Assembly (NCBI RefSeq): GCF_003963535.1
Contig: NZ_CP034539.1
Location: forward strand, 3,658,001-3,722,000
Reading direction: 5' to 3'
Origin: Streptomyces cyaneochromogenes
Lineage (GTDB): Bacteria > Actinomycetota > Actinomycetes > Streptomycetales > Streptomycetaceae
DNA: 64,000 bases
The notes below the pieces were generated by a model. The model ran no database searches. It worked only from the letters and a program-made list of their open reading frames with translations, and was not told the origin of the DNA. A program made the translations under genes and the position numbers. This document shows positions 54,087-61,719 of this stretch, piece after piece (the first letter of the stretch is position 1; every line of letters starts with the position of its first letter).

Positions 54087-56025
54087 CACGCTCAAGAGCA
54101 CGACGGGCGCGAGTGGCGCCTCGGGGCTTCGCCGCCTCCTGCTCGACAACGGCGCGCTCACCGCGCTGATCGTCCTCGTCATCGCGATGTCGGCGCTGTC
54201 CGGCGACTTCATGACGACGGACAACCTCCTCAACGTCGGCGTCCAGGCGGCCGTGACCGCCATCCTCGCCTTCGGTGTGACCTTCGTGATCGTCTCGGCG
54301 GGCATCGACCTGTCGGTCGGCTCGGTCGCCGCCCTGTCCGCCACCGTCCTCGCCTGGAGCGCGACGTCGGAAGGCGTCCCGGTCTTCCTCGCCGTCCTCC
54401 TGGCCATCGCGACCGGCATAGCGTGCGGCCTGGTCAACGGCTTCCTGGTGTCGTACGGCAAACTCCCGCCGTTCATCGCGACGCTGGCCATGCTGTCGGT
54501 GGCCCGCGGCCTGTCCCTGGTGATCTCGCAGGGCTCCCCCATCGCGTTCCCCGACTCGGTCTCGCACCTCGGCGACACGCTCGGCGGCTGGCTGCCGGTG
54601 CCGGTGCTCGTGATGGTCGGCATGGGGCTGATCACGGCGTTCGTGCTGGGGCGGACGTACATCGGCCGCTCGATGTACGCGATCGGCGGCAACGAGGAGG
54701 CGGCCCGCCTCTCCGGTCTGCGCGTGAAGAAGCAGAAGCTCGCGATCTACGCCTTCTCCGGTCTGTTCGCCGCCGCCGCGGGCATCGTGCTCGCCGCCCG
54801 TCTCTCCTCCGCGCAGCCGCAGGCCGCGCAGGGCTACGAGCTCGACGCCATCGCGGCGGTCGTCATCGGCGGCGCCTCGCTTGCCGGCGGCACGGGCAAG
54901 GCGTCCGGCACGCTGATCGGCGCGCTGATCCTGGCGGTGCTGCGCAACGGGCTGAACCTCCTTTCCGTGTCCGCCTTCTGGCAGCAGGTCGTCATCGGTG
55001 TCGTGATCGCGCTCGCCGTGCTCCTCGACACCGTGCGCCGCAAGGCCGGAGCGACCCCGGTGGCCGCGGGCACGTCCCAGGGCGGCAAGGGCAGGCAGGC
55101 GGCGACGTATCTGCTCGCGGCCGTGGTCGCGGCGGCGGTCGTCGGGGCGACGTCCCTGCTGCACAGCGGCTCCTCGGAGGCGAAGAGCCAGAAGATCGGC
55201 CTCTCCCTGTCGACCCTCAACAACCCGTTCTTCGTGTCGATCCGGGCCGGGGCGCAGGAGGAGGCGCAGAAGCTGGGCGTCGACCTGACGGTCACGGACG
55301 CGCAGAACGACGCCTCGCAGCAGGCCAACCAGCTGCAGAACTTCACCAGTGAGGGCCTCGGCACGATCATCGTCAACCCGGTGGACTCCGACGCGGTGAC
55401 CCCGGCGGCGATGGGCGTGAACAAGTCCGGCATCCCGCTCGTCGCCGTCGACCGGGCCGTCAACAACGCCGCCACCGCCGCGCTCGTCGCCTCCGACAAC
55501 GTCACCGGCGGCAAGCTCGCCGCCAAGGCGCTCGCCGAGAAGCTGGGCGGCAAGGGCACCATCGTGATCCTCCAGGGCCAGGCCGGCACGTCCGCCAGCC
55601 GCGAGCGCGGCGCCGGCTTCGCCGAGGGCCTGAAGGACTACCCGGGCATCAAGGTCGTGGCGAAGCAGCCTGCCGACTGGGACCGCACCAAGGGCCTGGA
55701 CGTCATGACCAACCTGCTGCAGGCCAACCCGGACATCGACGGCGTCTTCGCCGAGAACGACGAGATGGCGCTCGGCGCGATCAAGGCACTCGGCTCCAAG
55801 GCCGGCACGTCCGTCCAGGTCATCGGCTTCGACGGAACCGCGGACGGGCTGAAGGCCGTCAAGGCGGGCACGCTGTTCGCGTCGGTGGCGCAGCAGCCGA
55901 CGCAGCTCGGCAGGATCGCCGTGCAGAACGCGGTGAAGGCCGCGCAGGGCGACAAGGTCGCGAAGTCGGTGATGGTGCCGGTGAAGGTGGTCACGGAGGA
56001 GAACGTGGCCGGGTTCGCGGGCTGA
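54076..56025 (+). CDS. rbsCB: Fused ribose permease and substrate-binding protein (RbsC-RbsB)
   Basis: 649 residues in one frame from GTG 54076 behind GAAGGAGG. Residues ~20-325 are an RbsC-type permease with about nine helices and signature AGIDLSVGSVAALSATVLAW and AIGGNEEAARLSGLRV. A linker and one more membrane helix (~345-362, YLLAAVVAAAVVGATSLL) lead to a complete RbsB binding domain (~370-649; GLSLSTLNNPFFVSIRAGAQ, ENDEMALGAI, VIGFDGT). The binding protein is thus tethered to its own permease, with no free binding protein gene in the operon. I recall a similar bifunctional protein in S. coelicolor. Confidence 0.93.
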   Translation: MAADTLKSTTGASGASGLRRLLLDNGALTALIVLVIAMSALSGDFMTTDNLLNVGVQAAVTAILAFGVTFVIVSAGIDLSVGSVAALSATVLAWSATSEGVPVFLAVLLAIATGIACGLVNGFLVSYGKLPPFIATLAMLSVARGLSLVISQGSPIAFPDSVSHLGDTLGGWLPVPVLVMVGMGLITAFVLGRTYIGRSMYAIGGNEEAARLSGLRVKKQKLAIYAFSGLFAAAAGIVLAARLSSAQPQAAQGYELDAIAAVVIGGASLAGGTGKASGTLIGALILAVLRNGLNLLSVSAFWQQVVIGVVIALAVLLDTVRRKAGATPVAAGTSQGGKGRQAATYLLAAVVAAAVVGATSLLHSGSSEAKSQKIGLSLSTLNNPFFVSIRAGAQEEAQKLGVDLTVTDAQNDASQQANQLQNFTSEGLGTIIVNPVDSDAVTPAAMGVNKSGIPLVAVDRAVNNAATAALVASDNVTGGKLAAKALAEKLGGKGTIVILQGQAGTSASRERGAGFAEGLKDYPGIKVVAKQPADWDRTKGLDVMTNLLQANPDIDGVFAENDEMALGAIKALGSKAGTSVQVIGFDGTADGLKAVKAGTLFASVAQQPTQLGRIAVQNAVKAAQGDKVAKSVMVPVKVVTEENVAGFAG

Positions 56026-56057
56026 GACGGACGGACAGGCAGACTGACCGGCGGGCA

Positions 56058-56089
56058 GGCGGGCGGCTCCGATCGGGGATCCGCCCGCC
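56058..56089 (+). terminator. Hairpin between rbsCB and rbsK, possible attenuator
   Basis: GGCGGGCGG / CCGCCCGCC, perfect 9-bp stem with a 14-base loop, 33 bp after the fusion stop. Likely to reduce readthrough into the kinase genes or to stabilise the upstream mRNA. Confidence 0.6.
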
Positions 56090-56145
56090 GTACGTCGTTG
56101 CGCGGACCAGGCGTCACTACGGGGACCAATCAGGGGAGCAACCAC

Positions 56146-57048
56146 ATGTATGACTACGACCTCCTGGTCGTAGGGTCGGCCAACGCCGACCTGGTGATCG
56201 GTGTCGAGCGCCGGCCGGGGGCCGGGGAGACCGTGCTCGGCTCCGACCTCGCCGTCCACCCGGGCGGCAAGGGCGCGAACCAGGCGGTCGCGGCCGCCCG
56301 GCTCGGGGCCCGTACGGCGCTGCTGGCCCGGGTCGGCGACGACGGCCACGGCCGGCTGCTGCTCGACTCGCAGCGGGCGGCGGGCGTCGACACGGTGGGC
56401 GTCCTGGTCGGCGGTGCGCCGACCGGCGTCGCGCTGATCACGGTGGACCCGTCCGGGGACAACAGCATCGTGGTCTCGCCCGGGGCCAACGGCAGGCTCA
56501 CTCCCGAGGACGTCCGGGCCGCCGCGAGCCTCTTCCAGGCGTCCCGGGTGGTGTCGGCCCAGCTGGAGATCCCGCTGGAGACGGTCGTGGAGGTCGTACG
56601 CAGCCTGGCGGACGGCAGCCGCTTCGTCCTCAACCCCTCCCCGCCCCGGCCGCTGCCGAGCGAGGTGCTGGCGGCCTGCGACCCGCTGATCGTCAACGAG
56701 CACGAGGCGAAGGTCATCCTCGGCGACTCGGCGGTGGGCGAGACGCCGGAGGACTGGGCGCGGATCCTGCTCGCCAAGGGGCCCCGCTCGGTGGTGGTGA
56801 CCCTGGGCGCTCAGGGCGCGCTGGTGGCCTCCGCGCAGGGGGTGACGCGGGTGCCGTCCGTGAAGGTGGACGCGGTGGACACGACGGGCGCGGGCGACGC
56901 GTTCACGGCCGCGCTGGCCTGGAAGCTGGGGGCGGGCTCGTCCCTGGCCGAGGCGGCGGCGTACGCGGCCCGGGTCGGGGCGGCGGCGGTCACGAAGCAG
57001 GGCGCGCAGGAGTCCTTCCCGACCGCGGCGGAGGTCGAGGCCCGGTGA
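56146..57048 (+). CDS. rbsK: Ribokinase
   Basis: 300 residues from ATG 56146 (MYDYDLLVVGSANADLV) behind AGGGGAGC. PfkB motifs: HPGGKGANQAVAAARLG near residue 38, VNEHEAKVI, and VDTTGAGDAFTAAL near 245 with the catalytic Asp. It phosphorylates ribose at O5 after import. It overlaps the pyranase gene by 4 bp. Confidence 0.94.
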   Translation: MYDYDLLVVGSANADLVIGVERRPGAGETVLGSDLAVHPGGKGANQAVAAARLGARTALLARVGDDGHGRLLLDSQRAAGVDTVGVLVGGAPTGVALITVDPSGDNSIVVSPGANGRLTPEDVRAAASLFQASRVVSAQLEIPLETVVEVVRSLADGSRFVLNPSPPRPLPSEVLAACDPLIVNEHEAKVILGDSAVGETPEDWARILLAKGPRSVVVTLGAQGALVASAQGVTRVPSVKVDAVDTTGAGDAFTAALAWKLGAGSSLAEAAAYAARVGAAAVTKQGAQESFPTAAEVEAR

Positions 57049-57434
57049 AGAAGGCCGGAATCCTGAACCGTTTCCTCTGCGGCGCCCTCGCCGAGCTGGG
57101 CCACGGCGACGGCGTGCTCGTGTGCGACGTGGGCATGCCGATACCCGACGGCCCCCGGGTCGTGGACCTGGCCTTCCGGGCCGGGGTGCCGTCGTTCGCC
57201 GTGGTGCTGGACGGCCTGCTGGCCGAGCTGGTCGTGGAGGGCGCGACGGCGGCGAAGGAGACGCGGGATGCCAACCCGGCGGCGGCCGCACTGCTGGACG
57301 GGGAGTTTCCCGAACTGGAGCTGGTCACGCACGAGCGGCTGAAGGAGCTGTCGGCCGGGGCGCGGCTGGTCGTGCGGACCGGGGAGGCTCGGCCGTACGC
57401 GAATGTGCTGTTGCGCTGCGGAGTGTTCTTCTGA
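57045..57434 (+). CDS. rbsD: D-ribose pyranase
   Basis: 129 residues, GTG start overlapping rbsK. RbsD hallmarks: MKKAGILNRFLCGALAELGHGD with the catalytic His, VCDVGMPIPDG, VDLAFRAGVPSF and the C-terminal VVRTGEARPYANVLLRCGVFF. It interconverts beta-pyranose and furanose forms of ribose to feed the kinase. Last gene of the operon. Confidence 0.95.
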   Translation: MKKAGILNRFLCGALAELGHGDGVLVCDVGMPIPDGPRVVDLAFRAGVPSFAVVLDGLLAELVVEGATAAKETRDANPAAAALLDGEFPELELVTHERLKELSAGARLVVRTGEARPYANVLLRCGVFF

Positions 57435-57495
57435 GCCGCGACCAGGAGCCTGACTGGCGCCATTCATGGCACCAGTAGCGAAACGAGGTCGCGGC

Positions 57496-57585
57496 ATGTC
57501 GATAACGGCCAGCGAGGCCCGCAAGAACCTCAAGGTCACGGAGCCCGACCTCGTCATTGTGCTGGCGCGATACCACTACTCCTGA
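57496..57585 (+). pseudogene. YefM-YoeB toxin-antitoxin deletion remnant
   Basis: A 29-codon frame. Its first twelve residues, MSITASEARKNL, match the canonical start of YefM/Phd antitoxins. Its last sixteen, VTEPDLVIVLARYHYS, match the C-terminal end of YoeB/Txe toxins, which finish in a ...LVILQARYHY-like tail. A single in-frame internal deletion removing most of both genes would give exactly this. Both functional cores (the antitoxin dimer and the toxin RNase residues) are missing, so it should be inactive. It could alternatively be a tiny expressed peptide. Confidence 0.65.
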
Positions 57586-57612
57586 GGCTCGCGAGCCGAG
57601 GGCGACAAGCTT

Positions 57613-57643
57613 CGAGGGGCCCGGTCAATGACCGGGCCCCTCG
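57613..57643 (+). terminator. Strong terminator after the ribose operon and TA scar
   Basis: CGAGGGGCCCGGTC / GACCGGGCCCCTCG, a perfect 14-bp stem with loop AAT, followed by GGTTTTC. It would end the rbs transcript and the remnant. Confidence 0.9.
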
Positions 57644-57820
57644 GGTTTTCCCCTCCCGTCAGGACCCCCGCGATCCCCCCAGATCCCCCTCCAGAAGTCC
57701 TGATGCCAAGTACGACCCGCGAGGTCGGCGGAGGGTTGCACGGTGTCCGCGAAAATTTTTCCGCGTCCCCCGGCACCGTCTCGGCGTGCCGACGATTCGG
57801 GGCGGACGTAGCGTTTAGGC

Positions 57821-58207
57821 ATGTCCGAGGTAGACGAAAACCCCCTCACGTCACTCCAGGACGACGTGCTCGCAGAACTCGGCGACGATCGGATCTGGGA
57901 CATCGCGGGGCTGCTGGGCACGGACGAGGCGGGCGCCCGGCAGATGGTCGGTACGACGGTGACGGCACTGTCCGGCGAGGCCGACACGGTCGCGACACCG
58001 CACGAGGCCCCCCTCACGGGCGTGGCCACGCTGGGGGGCTTCGCGACGGGTGGCCTCATGGCCGGGGTGCTGGCCGAGGAGGCCGAGTCGGTGGCCCACG
58101 CGGTGGCCCGGCGGACGGGGCTGGCGCCGGAGGCGGTGTCACGGGTGGTGGAGATGGTGATTCCGGTGGAGCTGGCGGTGCTTACCAAGCGGGCGGGGCG
58201 TCGCTGA
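57821..58207 (+). CDS. DUF937-like small protein
   Basis: 128 residues. Helical repeats with the pattern DDRIWDIAGLLGTDEAGARQMVGTTVTALSG recall the DUF937 (YidB-like) domain, followed by a Gly-rich segment (TLGGFATGGLMAGVLAEEAE) and a helical tail. No signal peptide or clear membrane helix. Function unknown; other members are cytoplasmic and not well characterised. Its 3' end overlaps a possible small gene on the opposite strand. Confidence 0.72.
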   Translation: MSEVDENPLTSLQDDVLAELGDDRIWDIAGLLGTDEAGARQMVGTTVTALSGEADTVATPHEAPLTGVATLGGFATGGLMAGVLAEEAESVAHAVARRTGLAPEAVSRVVEMVIPVELAVLTKRAGRR

Positions 58208-58415
58208 GCCGGAGGGCCACGCCGCGCCCACCTGGATGCCGTACGGCACTGGAGACCAGCTCGGCGCCGAGCAGCTCGAGGGTGTCGCCGAGCTGCTCGG
58301 CGGTGACGGCGAGGTGGATCATCCGACGGCAGACGGGGACGGAGCGGGTGTCGTCGGGGTGGTAGATGGGCGGATTGTGGTCTACACCAGGCACCCCCTG
58401 CCTCAGTATCCTCAT
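58182..58415 (-). CDS. Hypothetical small protein, doubtful start
   Basis: 77 residues if started at ATG 58415; a shorter start inside, at MIHLAVTAEQ, is possible. The C-terminal half (LAVTAEQLGDTLELLGAELVSSAVRHPGGRG) has coding-like GC bias, while the N-terminal part does not. It overlaps the DUF937-like gene by 26 bp tail to tail. No ribosome site is evident. No family recognised. Confidence 0.4.
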   Translation of the reverse strand: MRILRQGVPGVDHNPPIYHPDDTRSVPVCRRMIHLAVTAEQLGDTLELLGAELVSSAVRHPGGRGVALRLSDAPPAW

Positions 58416-58551
58416 CCGTGGCCAGTAGCACACCATCCCCCACCCAGGTTGCGTGCTGGCGCGGGCGACACCCCACCTGTCTCTGCACCTCTGCACTCTG
58501 CCCAAGCAGCCGGGTGACCTCCCCCCGTTCACCGCCTCCAGGAGGATCACG

Positions 58552-59688
58552 GTGAGAGTTCGCACCAGAAGCTCGGCGATCATCGGCACCATCTGCCTCG
58601 TCGCTTCCCTCGCCTTGACCACGGCGTCCGCCGACGAGCCCGTCGCCCCACGTCAGGCAGCGAAGGTCACGCTCAAGGAAGTGGCCACGGCCCGGAATCC
58701 GACCGCCGGCACCGCCGGCCCCGGTGGCACGATCTGGATAGCCGAACGCGCAGGCACCGTAAGGGCCTTGGGCGATCAAGGGCTCGGCGAGCCCGTCCTC
58801 GACATATCCGGCGACACCACCACCGACGGCGAACGCGGCCTGCTGGGCGTCGCGTTCGACAAGGGATTCGCGCACTTCTACGTCTCGTTCACGAACCTCC
58901 AAGGCACCAGCACGGTGGACGAGTTCGCCGTGCGGGACGGCAAGATCCAGCCGGACACCCGGCGCACCGTCCTCACCCAGACGCAGCCCTACGCGAACCA
59001 CAACGGCGGCGACATCGCGTTCGGCCCCGACGGCTACCTCTACATCGCGTTCGGCGACGGAGGCGCGGGCGGCGACCCGCACGGCAACGGGCAGAACCTC
59101 GACACGCTGCTCGGCAAGCTCCTGCGGATCGACCCGAGCGGCGCCAAGCCGTACGCGATCCCGCCGGACAACCCGTTCGTGGACGACCCGAACGCGAAGG
59201 ACGAGATCTGGGCGTACGGGCTGCGCAACCCGTGGCGGTTCTCCTTCGACGCGGGCACGGGCGACCTCCTGATCGGTGACGTCGGCCAGAGCGCCTGGGA
59301 GGAGATCGACTGGGCCCCGGCAAGCAGCAAGGGCGGCGAGAACTACGGCTGGTCCCGGATGGAGGGCAACCATCCCTTCCGGGGCGGCACGGAGCCCGCG
59401 AACCACGTGCCGCCGATCCACGAGTACGACCGCAACGGGCTGGGCTGCTCGGTAACCGGCGGATACGTCTATCGAGGCACGGCGATCCCGGACCTCAGGG
59501 GCCAGTACGTGTTCAGCGACTACTGCGACGGCACCCTGCGCACCCTCCAGATGGAGAACGGCAAGGTCACCGGCGTGGGCGACCTCGCGGTCGACGGCGG
59601 CTCGGTCGTCTCGTTCGTACAGGGCGGCGATGGCGAGCTGTACGTGCTCGACCTGGGAGGCCGCGTCTCCCGCGTCGACCCGGCGTAA
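58552..59688 (+). CDS. Secreted PQQ-type glucose/sorbosone dehydrogenase
   Basis: 378 residues from GTG 58552 behind CCAGGAGGAT. A signal peptide (residues 1-27, ending TTASADEP) leads into a six-bladed beta-propeller of the soluble glucose dehydrogenase (GSDH) family: ISGDTTTDGERGLLGVAFD, HNGGDIAFGPDGYLYIAFGDGG, LLRIDPSG, EIWAYGLRNPWRFSFD, GENYGWSRMEG and GGYVYRG. The family oxidises sugars outside the cell, usually with PQQ and calcium. Whether this actinobacterial member uses PQQ is uncertain. Confidence 0.88.
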   Translation: MRVRTRSSAIIGTICLVASLALTTASADEPVAPRQAAKVTLKEVATARNPTAGTAGPGGTIWIAERAGTVRALGDQGLGEPVLDISGDTTTDGERGLLGVAFDKGFAHFYVSFTNLQGTSTVDEFAVRDGKIQPDTRRTVLTQTQPYANHNGGDIAFGPDGYLYIAFGDGGAGGDPHGNGQNLDTLLGKLLRIDPSGAKPYAIPPDNPFVDDPNAKDEIWAYGLRNPWRFSFDAGTGDLLIGDVGQSAWEEIDWAPASSKGGENYGWSRMEGNHPFRGGTEPANHVPPIHEYDRNGLGCSVTGGYVYRGTAIPDLRGQYVFSDYCDGTLRTLQMENGKVTGVGDLAVDGGSVVSFVQGGDGELYVLDLGGRVSRVDPA

Positions 59689-59710
59689 CGACTGCCGGCA
59701 GTGCCCCCTC

Positions 59711-59735
59711 TGCCCCCGCCATGGCGGCGGGGGCA
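59711..59735. terminator. Bidirectional terminator
   Basis: TGCCCCCGCC / GGCGGGGGCA around a 5-base loop in the 69-bp convergent gap between the sugar dehydrogenase and the following minus-strand gene. Confidence 0.8.
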
Positions 59736-59757
59736 TACTCCGGCTGAACAGAGCGCG

Positions 59758-60099
59758 TCAGCGCTCGTGACGCGGGTGGACGTGGAGATGGACCCATGGC
59801 AGGACCGCCGCCAGCATCAGGCACGCGACCTCGAACTGCCAGGGTGACGCCGTCGCGAGAAGCGACAGCGCCTTCGCCATCAGATAGGGACCGATGACCG
59901 ATCCGGCGACTCCGGAGAAGGCGATGAGCGTCCGAAGCGCCTGTCCGGACTCCTTCTCCGACACGGAGGCCGTCAAGGCCGGGCCGTCGGGAGTCGTCGT
60001 GATCGACACGTATGCGGAACCGGTGGGTTCCCCGGTGTCGAGTACGAGGGCTTCGTCGTCTTCCTCGTTGCCGTGGGTCGGCGGGTCGTTGAGGGGCAT
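59758..60099 (-). CDS. Small membrane protein, unknown function
   Basis: 113 residues. Acidic N-terminus (THGNEEDDEALVLD), then a segment YVSITTTPDGPALTASVSEKE and two membrane helices (ALRTLIAFSGVAGSVIGPYLM near residue 60 and WQFEVACLMLAAVLPWVHL near 90). No recognised domain. Convergent with the sugar dehydrogenase; upstream gap is 383 bp. Confidence 0.65.
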   Translation of the reverse strand: MPLNDPPTHGNEEDDEALVLDTGEPTGSAYVSITTTPDGPALTASVSEKESGQALRTLIAFSGVAGSVIGPYLMAKALSLLATASPWQFEVACLMLAAVLPWVHLHVHPRHER

Positions 60100-60482
60100 G
60101 GCCGGACCTTTCCGGCCGGTTCAGAGTGGGTTGTGTATCAAGGGGGAACCGGCCTGATCGGCTGCACGGCGCCACCTCCATCCCGGGTTGAGTGCGGACA
60201 GCGACCTTCCCGGCAGCCGACCGCTCGCCCGAGCCCTCCTGGACCAGCGGCCTCCTCCGGGGTGCGCAGCTCTTCGCTGCGCCATTCCCCCCTTGCTCGC
60301 TGTGGAGCGCGGTGCCGCGGCCCCGTGTCCGCGGTGCCCGCGCTTCTCAACGAGGCAGGACCCACCGTAGCAAAGCTGGTGCGTTAACGCACCAATCTGG
60401 TGGTGTTCTGCTGCATTCCATGGCAGACTTGCAGATCAGAACGTCAGGGCGGACAAGACGAGAAGAGAAGGAGGGGCTGCAC
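60100..60482. other. 383-bp gap with a perfect palindrome
   Basis: No gene supported. It holds the promoters of the leftward membrane protein and the rightward ribbon-helix-helix-like protein, plus an 18-bp palindrome listed separately and a small GCGCAGC / GCTGCGC hairpin near 60265. Confidence 0.5.
60377..60394. promoter_or_regulatory. 18-bp perfect palindrome TGGTGCGTTAACGCACCA
   Basis: A perfect dyad about 90 bp before the ribbon-helix-helix-like gene. Such proteins bind short palindromes, so autoregulation is a reasonable guess. Confidence 0.6.
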
Positions 60483-60722
60483 ATGGGAGGACAGCCGGTT
60501 CGTTCGTTGCGTCATCCTGCGAGTGAGCGGTACTCCGTGACACTCGTTCCGCCGGCCGTGCAGGCGGTCGCCGAGCTCACCGAGGCGACCGGACTCAGCA
60601 AGGCGGACGTGATCAACCGCGCGGTGCAGATCTACGCCTATCTGGAGGCGCAACGGACGGAGGGTCGGGAGATCCTGCTGCGGGATCCGCAAGGCGCCCT
60701 GGAACGGGTACACATCGTCTGA
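60483..60722 (+). CDS. Small ribbon-helix-helix-like protein
   Basis: 79 residues from ATG 60483 behind AAGGAGGGG; the frame is open further upstream, but this ribosome site decides the start. A beta strand RYSVTLVPPAVQAVAEL followed by two helices TGLSKADVINRAVQIYAYLEA is the CopG/Arc ribbon-helix-helix pattern, usually a DNA-binding dimer. No toxin gene is adjacent, so it is a regulator or an orphan antitoxin. Confidence 0.72.
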   Translation: MGGQPVRSLRHPASERYSVTLVPPAVQAVAELTEATGLSKADVINRAVQIYAYLEAQRTEGREILLRDPQGALERVHIV

Positions 60723-60870
60723 CGGCGGCCCCGCCCGGGATGGCGCCATCCCGCATCGGCCCACGGCGACAGCGGCGGAGGCGCCGCCGGTGACTCTCAC
60801 AAACCTGATCCGGACATGGAACTGCCCCGCCCGGACGAAATCGCCGATGCGGGGCAGACGGTGCGGACCG

Positions 60871-61719
60871 CTACCGGATGACGTGCTCCACGAACCGTGA
60901 CGCCGTCTCCGCGAGCACCTCGCGCCCGTCCCGGGCCCACAACCCGTCGTTGAACAGCTCGACCTCGATGGCGCCGGTGTAGCCCGCCGCCTCCACGTAC
61001 CCCTTCCACTCCCGCATGTCGATCGCCCCGTCCCCGATCTGACCGCGCCCGGTGAGCACGCCCTCGGGCAGCGGGGTGGTCCAGTCGGCGAGCTGGAAGG
61101 TGTGGATACGGCCACCCGCGCCCGCCCGGGCGATCTGCTCCGGCGCCGTGTCGTCCCACCAGACGTGGTACGTGTCCACCGTGACGCCGACCTGCCGGGC
61201 CGGGAAGCGTTCCGCGAGGTCGAGAGCCTGGGCCAGGGTCGACACCACGCACCGGTCGGAGGCGTACATCGGGTGCAGCGGCTCGATGGCGAGCTTCACG
61301 CCGCGTTCCTCGGCGTACGGGCCCAGCTCCCCCAGCGCGTCGGCGATCCGCTCCCGCGCGCCGTGCAGGTCCCTGGAGCCGGCGGGCAGACCGCCGGAGA
61401 CCAGCACCAGTACGTCCGTGCCCAGCGTCGCCGCCTCGTCGACGGCCCGGCGGTTGTCGTCCAGCGCCTTCGCCCGCTCGTCCGGGTCGATCGCGGTGAA
61501 GAAGCCGCCGCGGCAGAGGGTGGTGACCGTCAGGCCCGCGTCGCGGACCAGCTTGGCCGTCGCCTCCAGGCCGTACGACTGGACGGGCTCGCGCCACAGG
61601 CCGACGTTGCCGATGCCCAGCCGGCCGCACTCCTCGACCAGCTCCGGCATCGACAGCTGCTTGACGGTCATCTGGTTGATGGAGAAACGGGCGAGATCGG
61701 CGGGATCCGTGGCGCTCAC
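60871..61719 (-). CDS. Sugar phosphate isomerase/epimerase (xylose isomerase-like TIM barrel)
   Basis: 282 residues from GTG 61719, overlapping the upstream DUF993 gene by 4 bp. AP-endonuclease-2 fold with likely metal ligands in AIEPLHPMYA, VTVDTYHVWWDD and GAIEVELF. The family isomerises or epimerises sugars, sugar acids or cyclitols. Third gene of an operon with a DUF993 aldolase-like protein and a Gfo/Idh/MocA oxidoreductase, a set seen in actinobacterial catabolism of unidentified sugars. Confidence 0.85.
   Translation of the reverse strand: MSATDPADLARFSINQMTVKQLSMPELVEECGRLGIGNVGLWREPVQSYGLEATAKLVRDAGLTVTTLCRGGFFTAIDPDERAKALDDNRRAVDEAATLGTDVLVLVSGGLPAGSRDLHGARERIADALGELGPYAEERGVKLAIEPLHPMYASDRCVVSTLAQALDLAERFPARQVGVTVDTYHVWWDDTAPEQIARAGAGGRIHTFQLADWTTPLPEGVLTGRGQIGDGAIDMREWKGYVEAAGYTGAIEVELFNDGLWARDGREVLAETASRFVEHVIR

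Noticed and set aside
57496..57585. Functional antitoxin gene
   Set aside because: Only about 12 antitoxin residues remain; the DNA-binding/dimer core and toxin-binding region are missing.
60420..60722. Longer start for the ribbon-helix-helix-like protein
   Set aside because: An in-frame ATG at 60420 would add 21 residues, but only the ATG at 60483 has a strong AAGGAGGGG ribosome site at the right distance.
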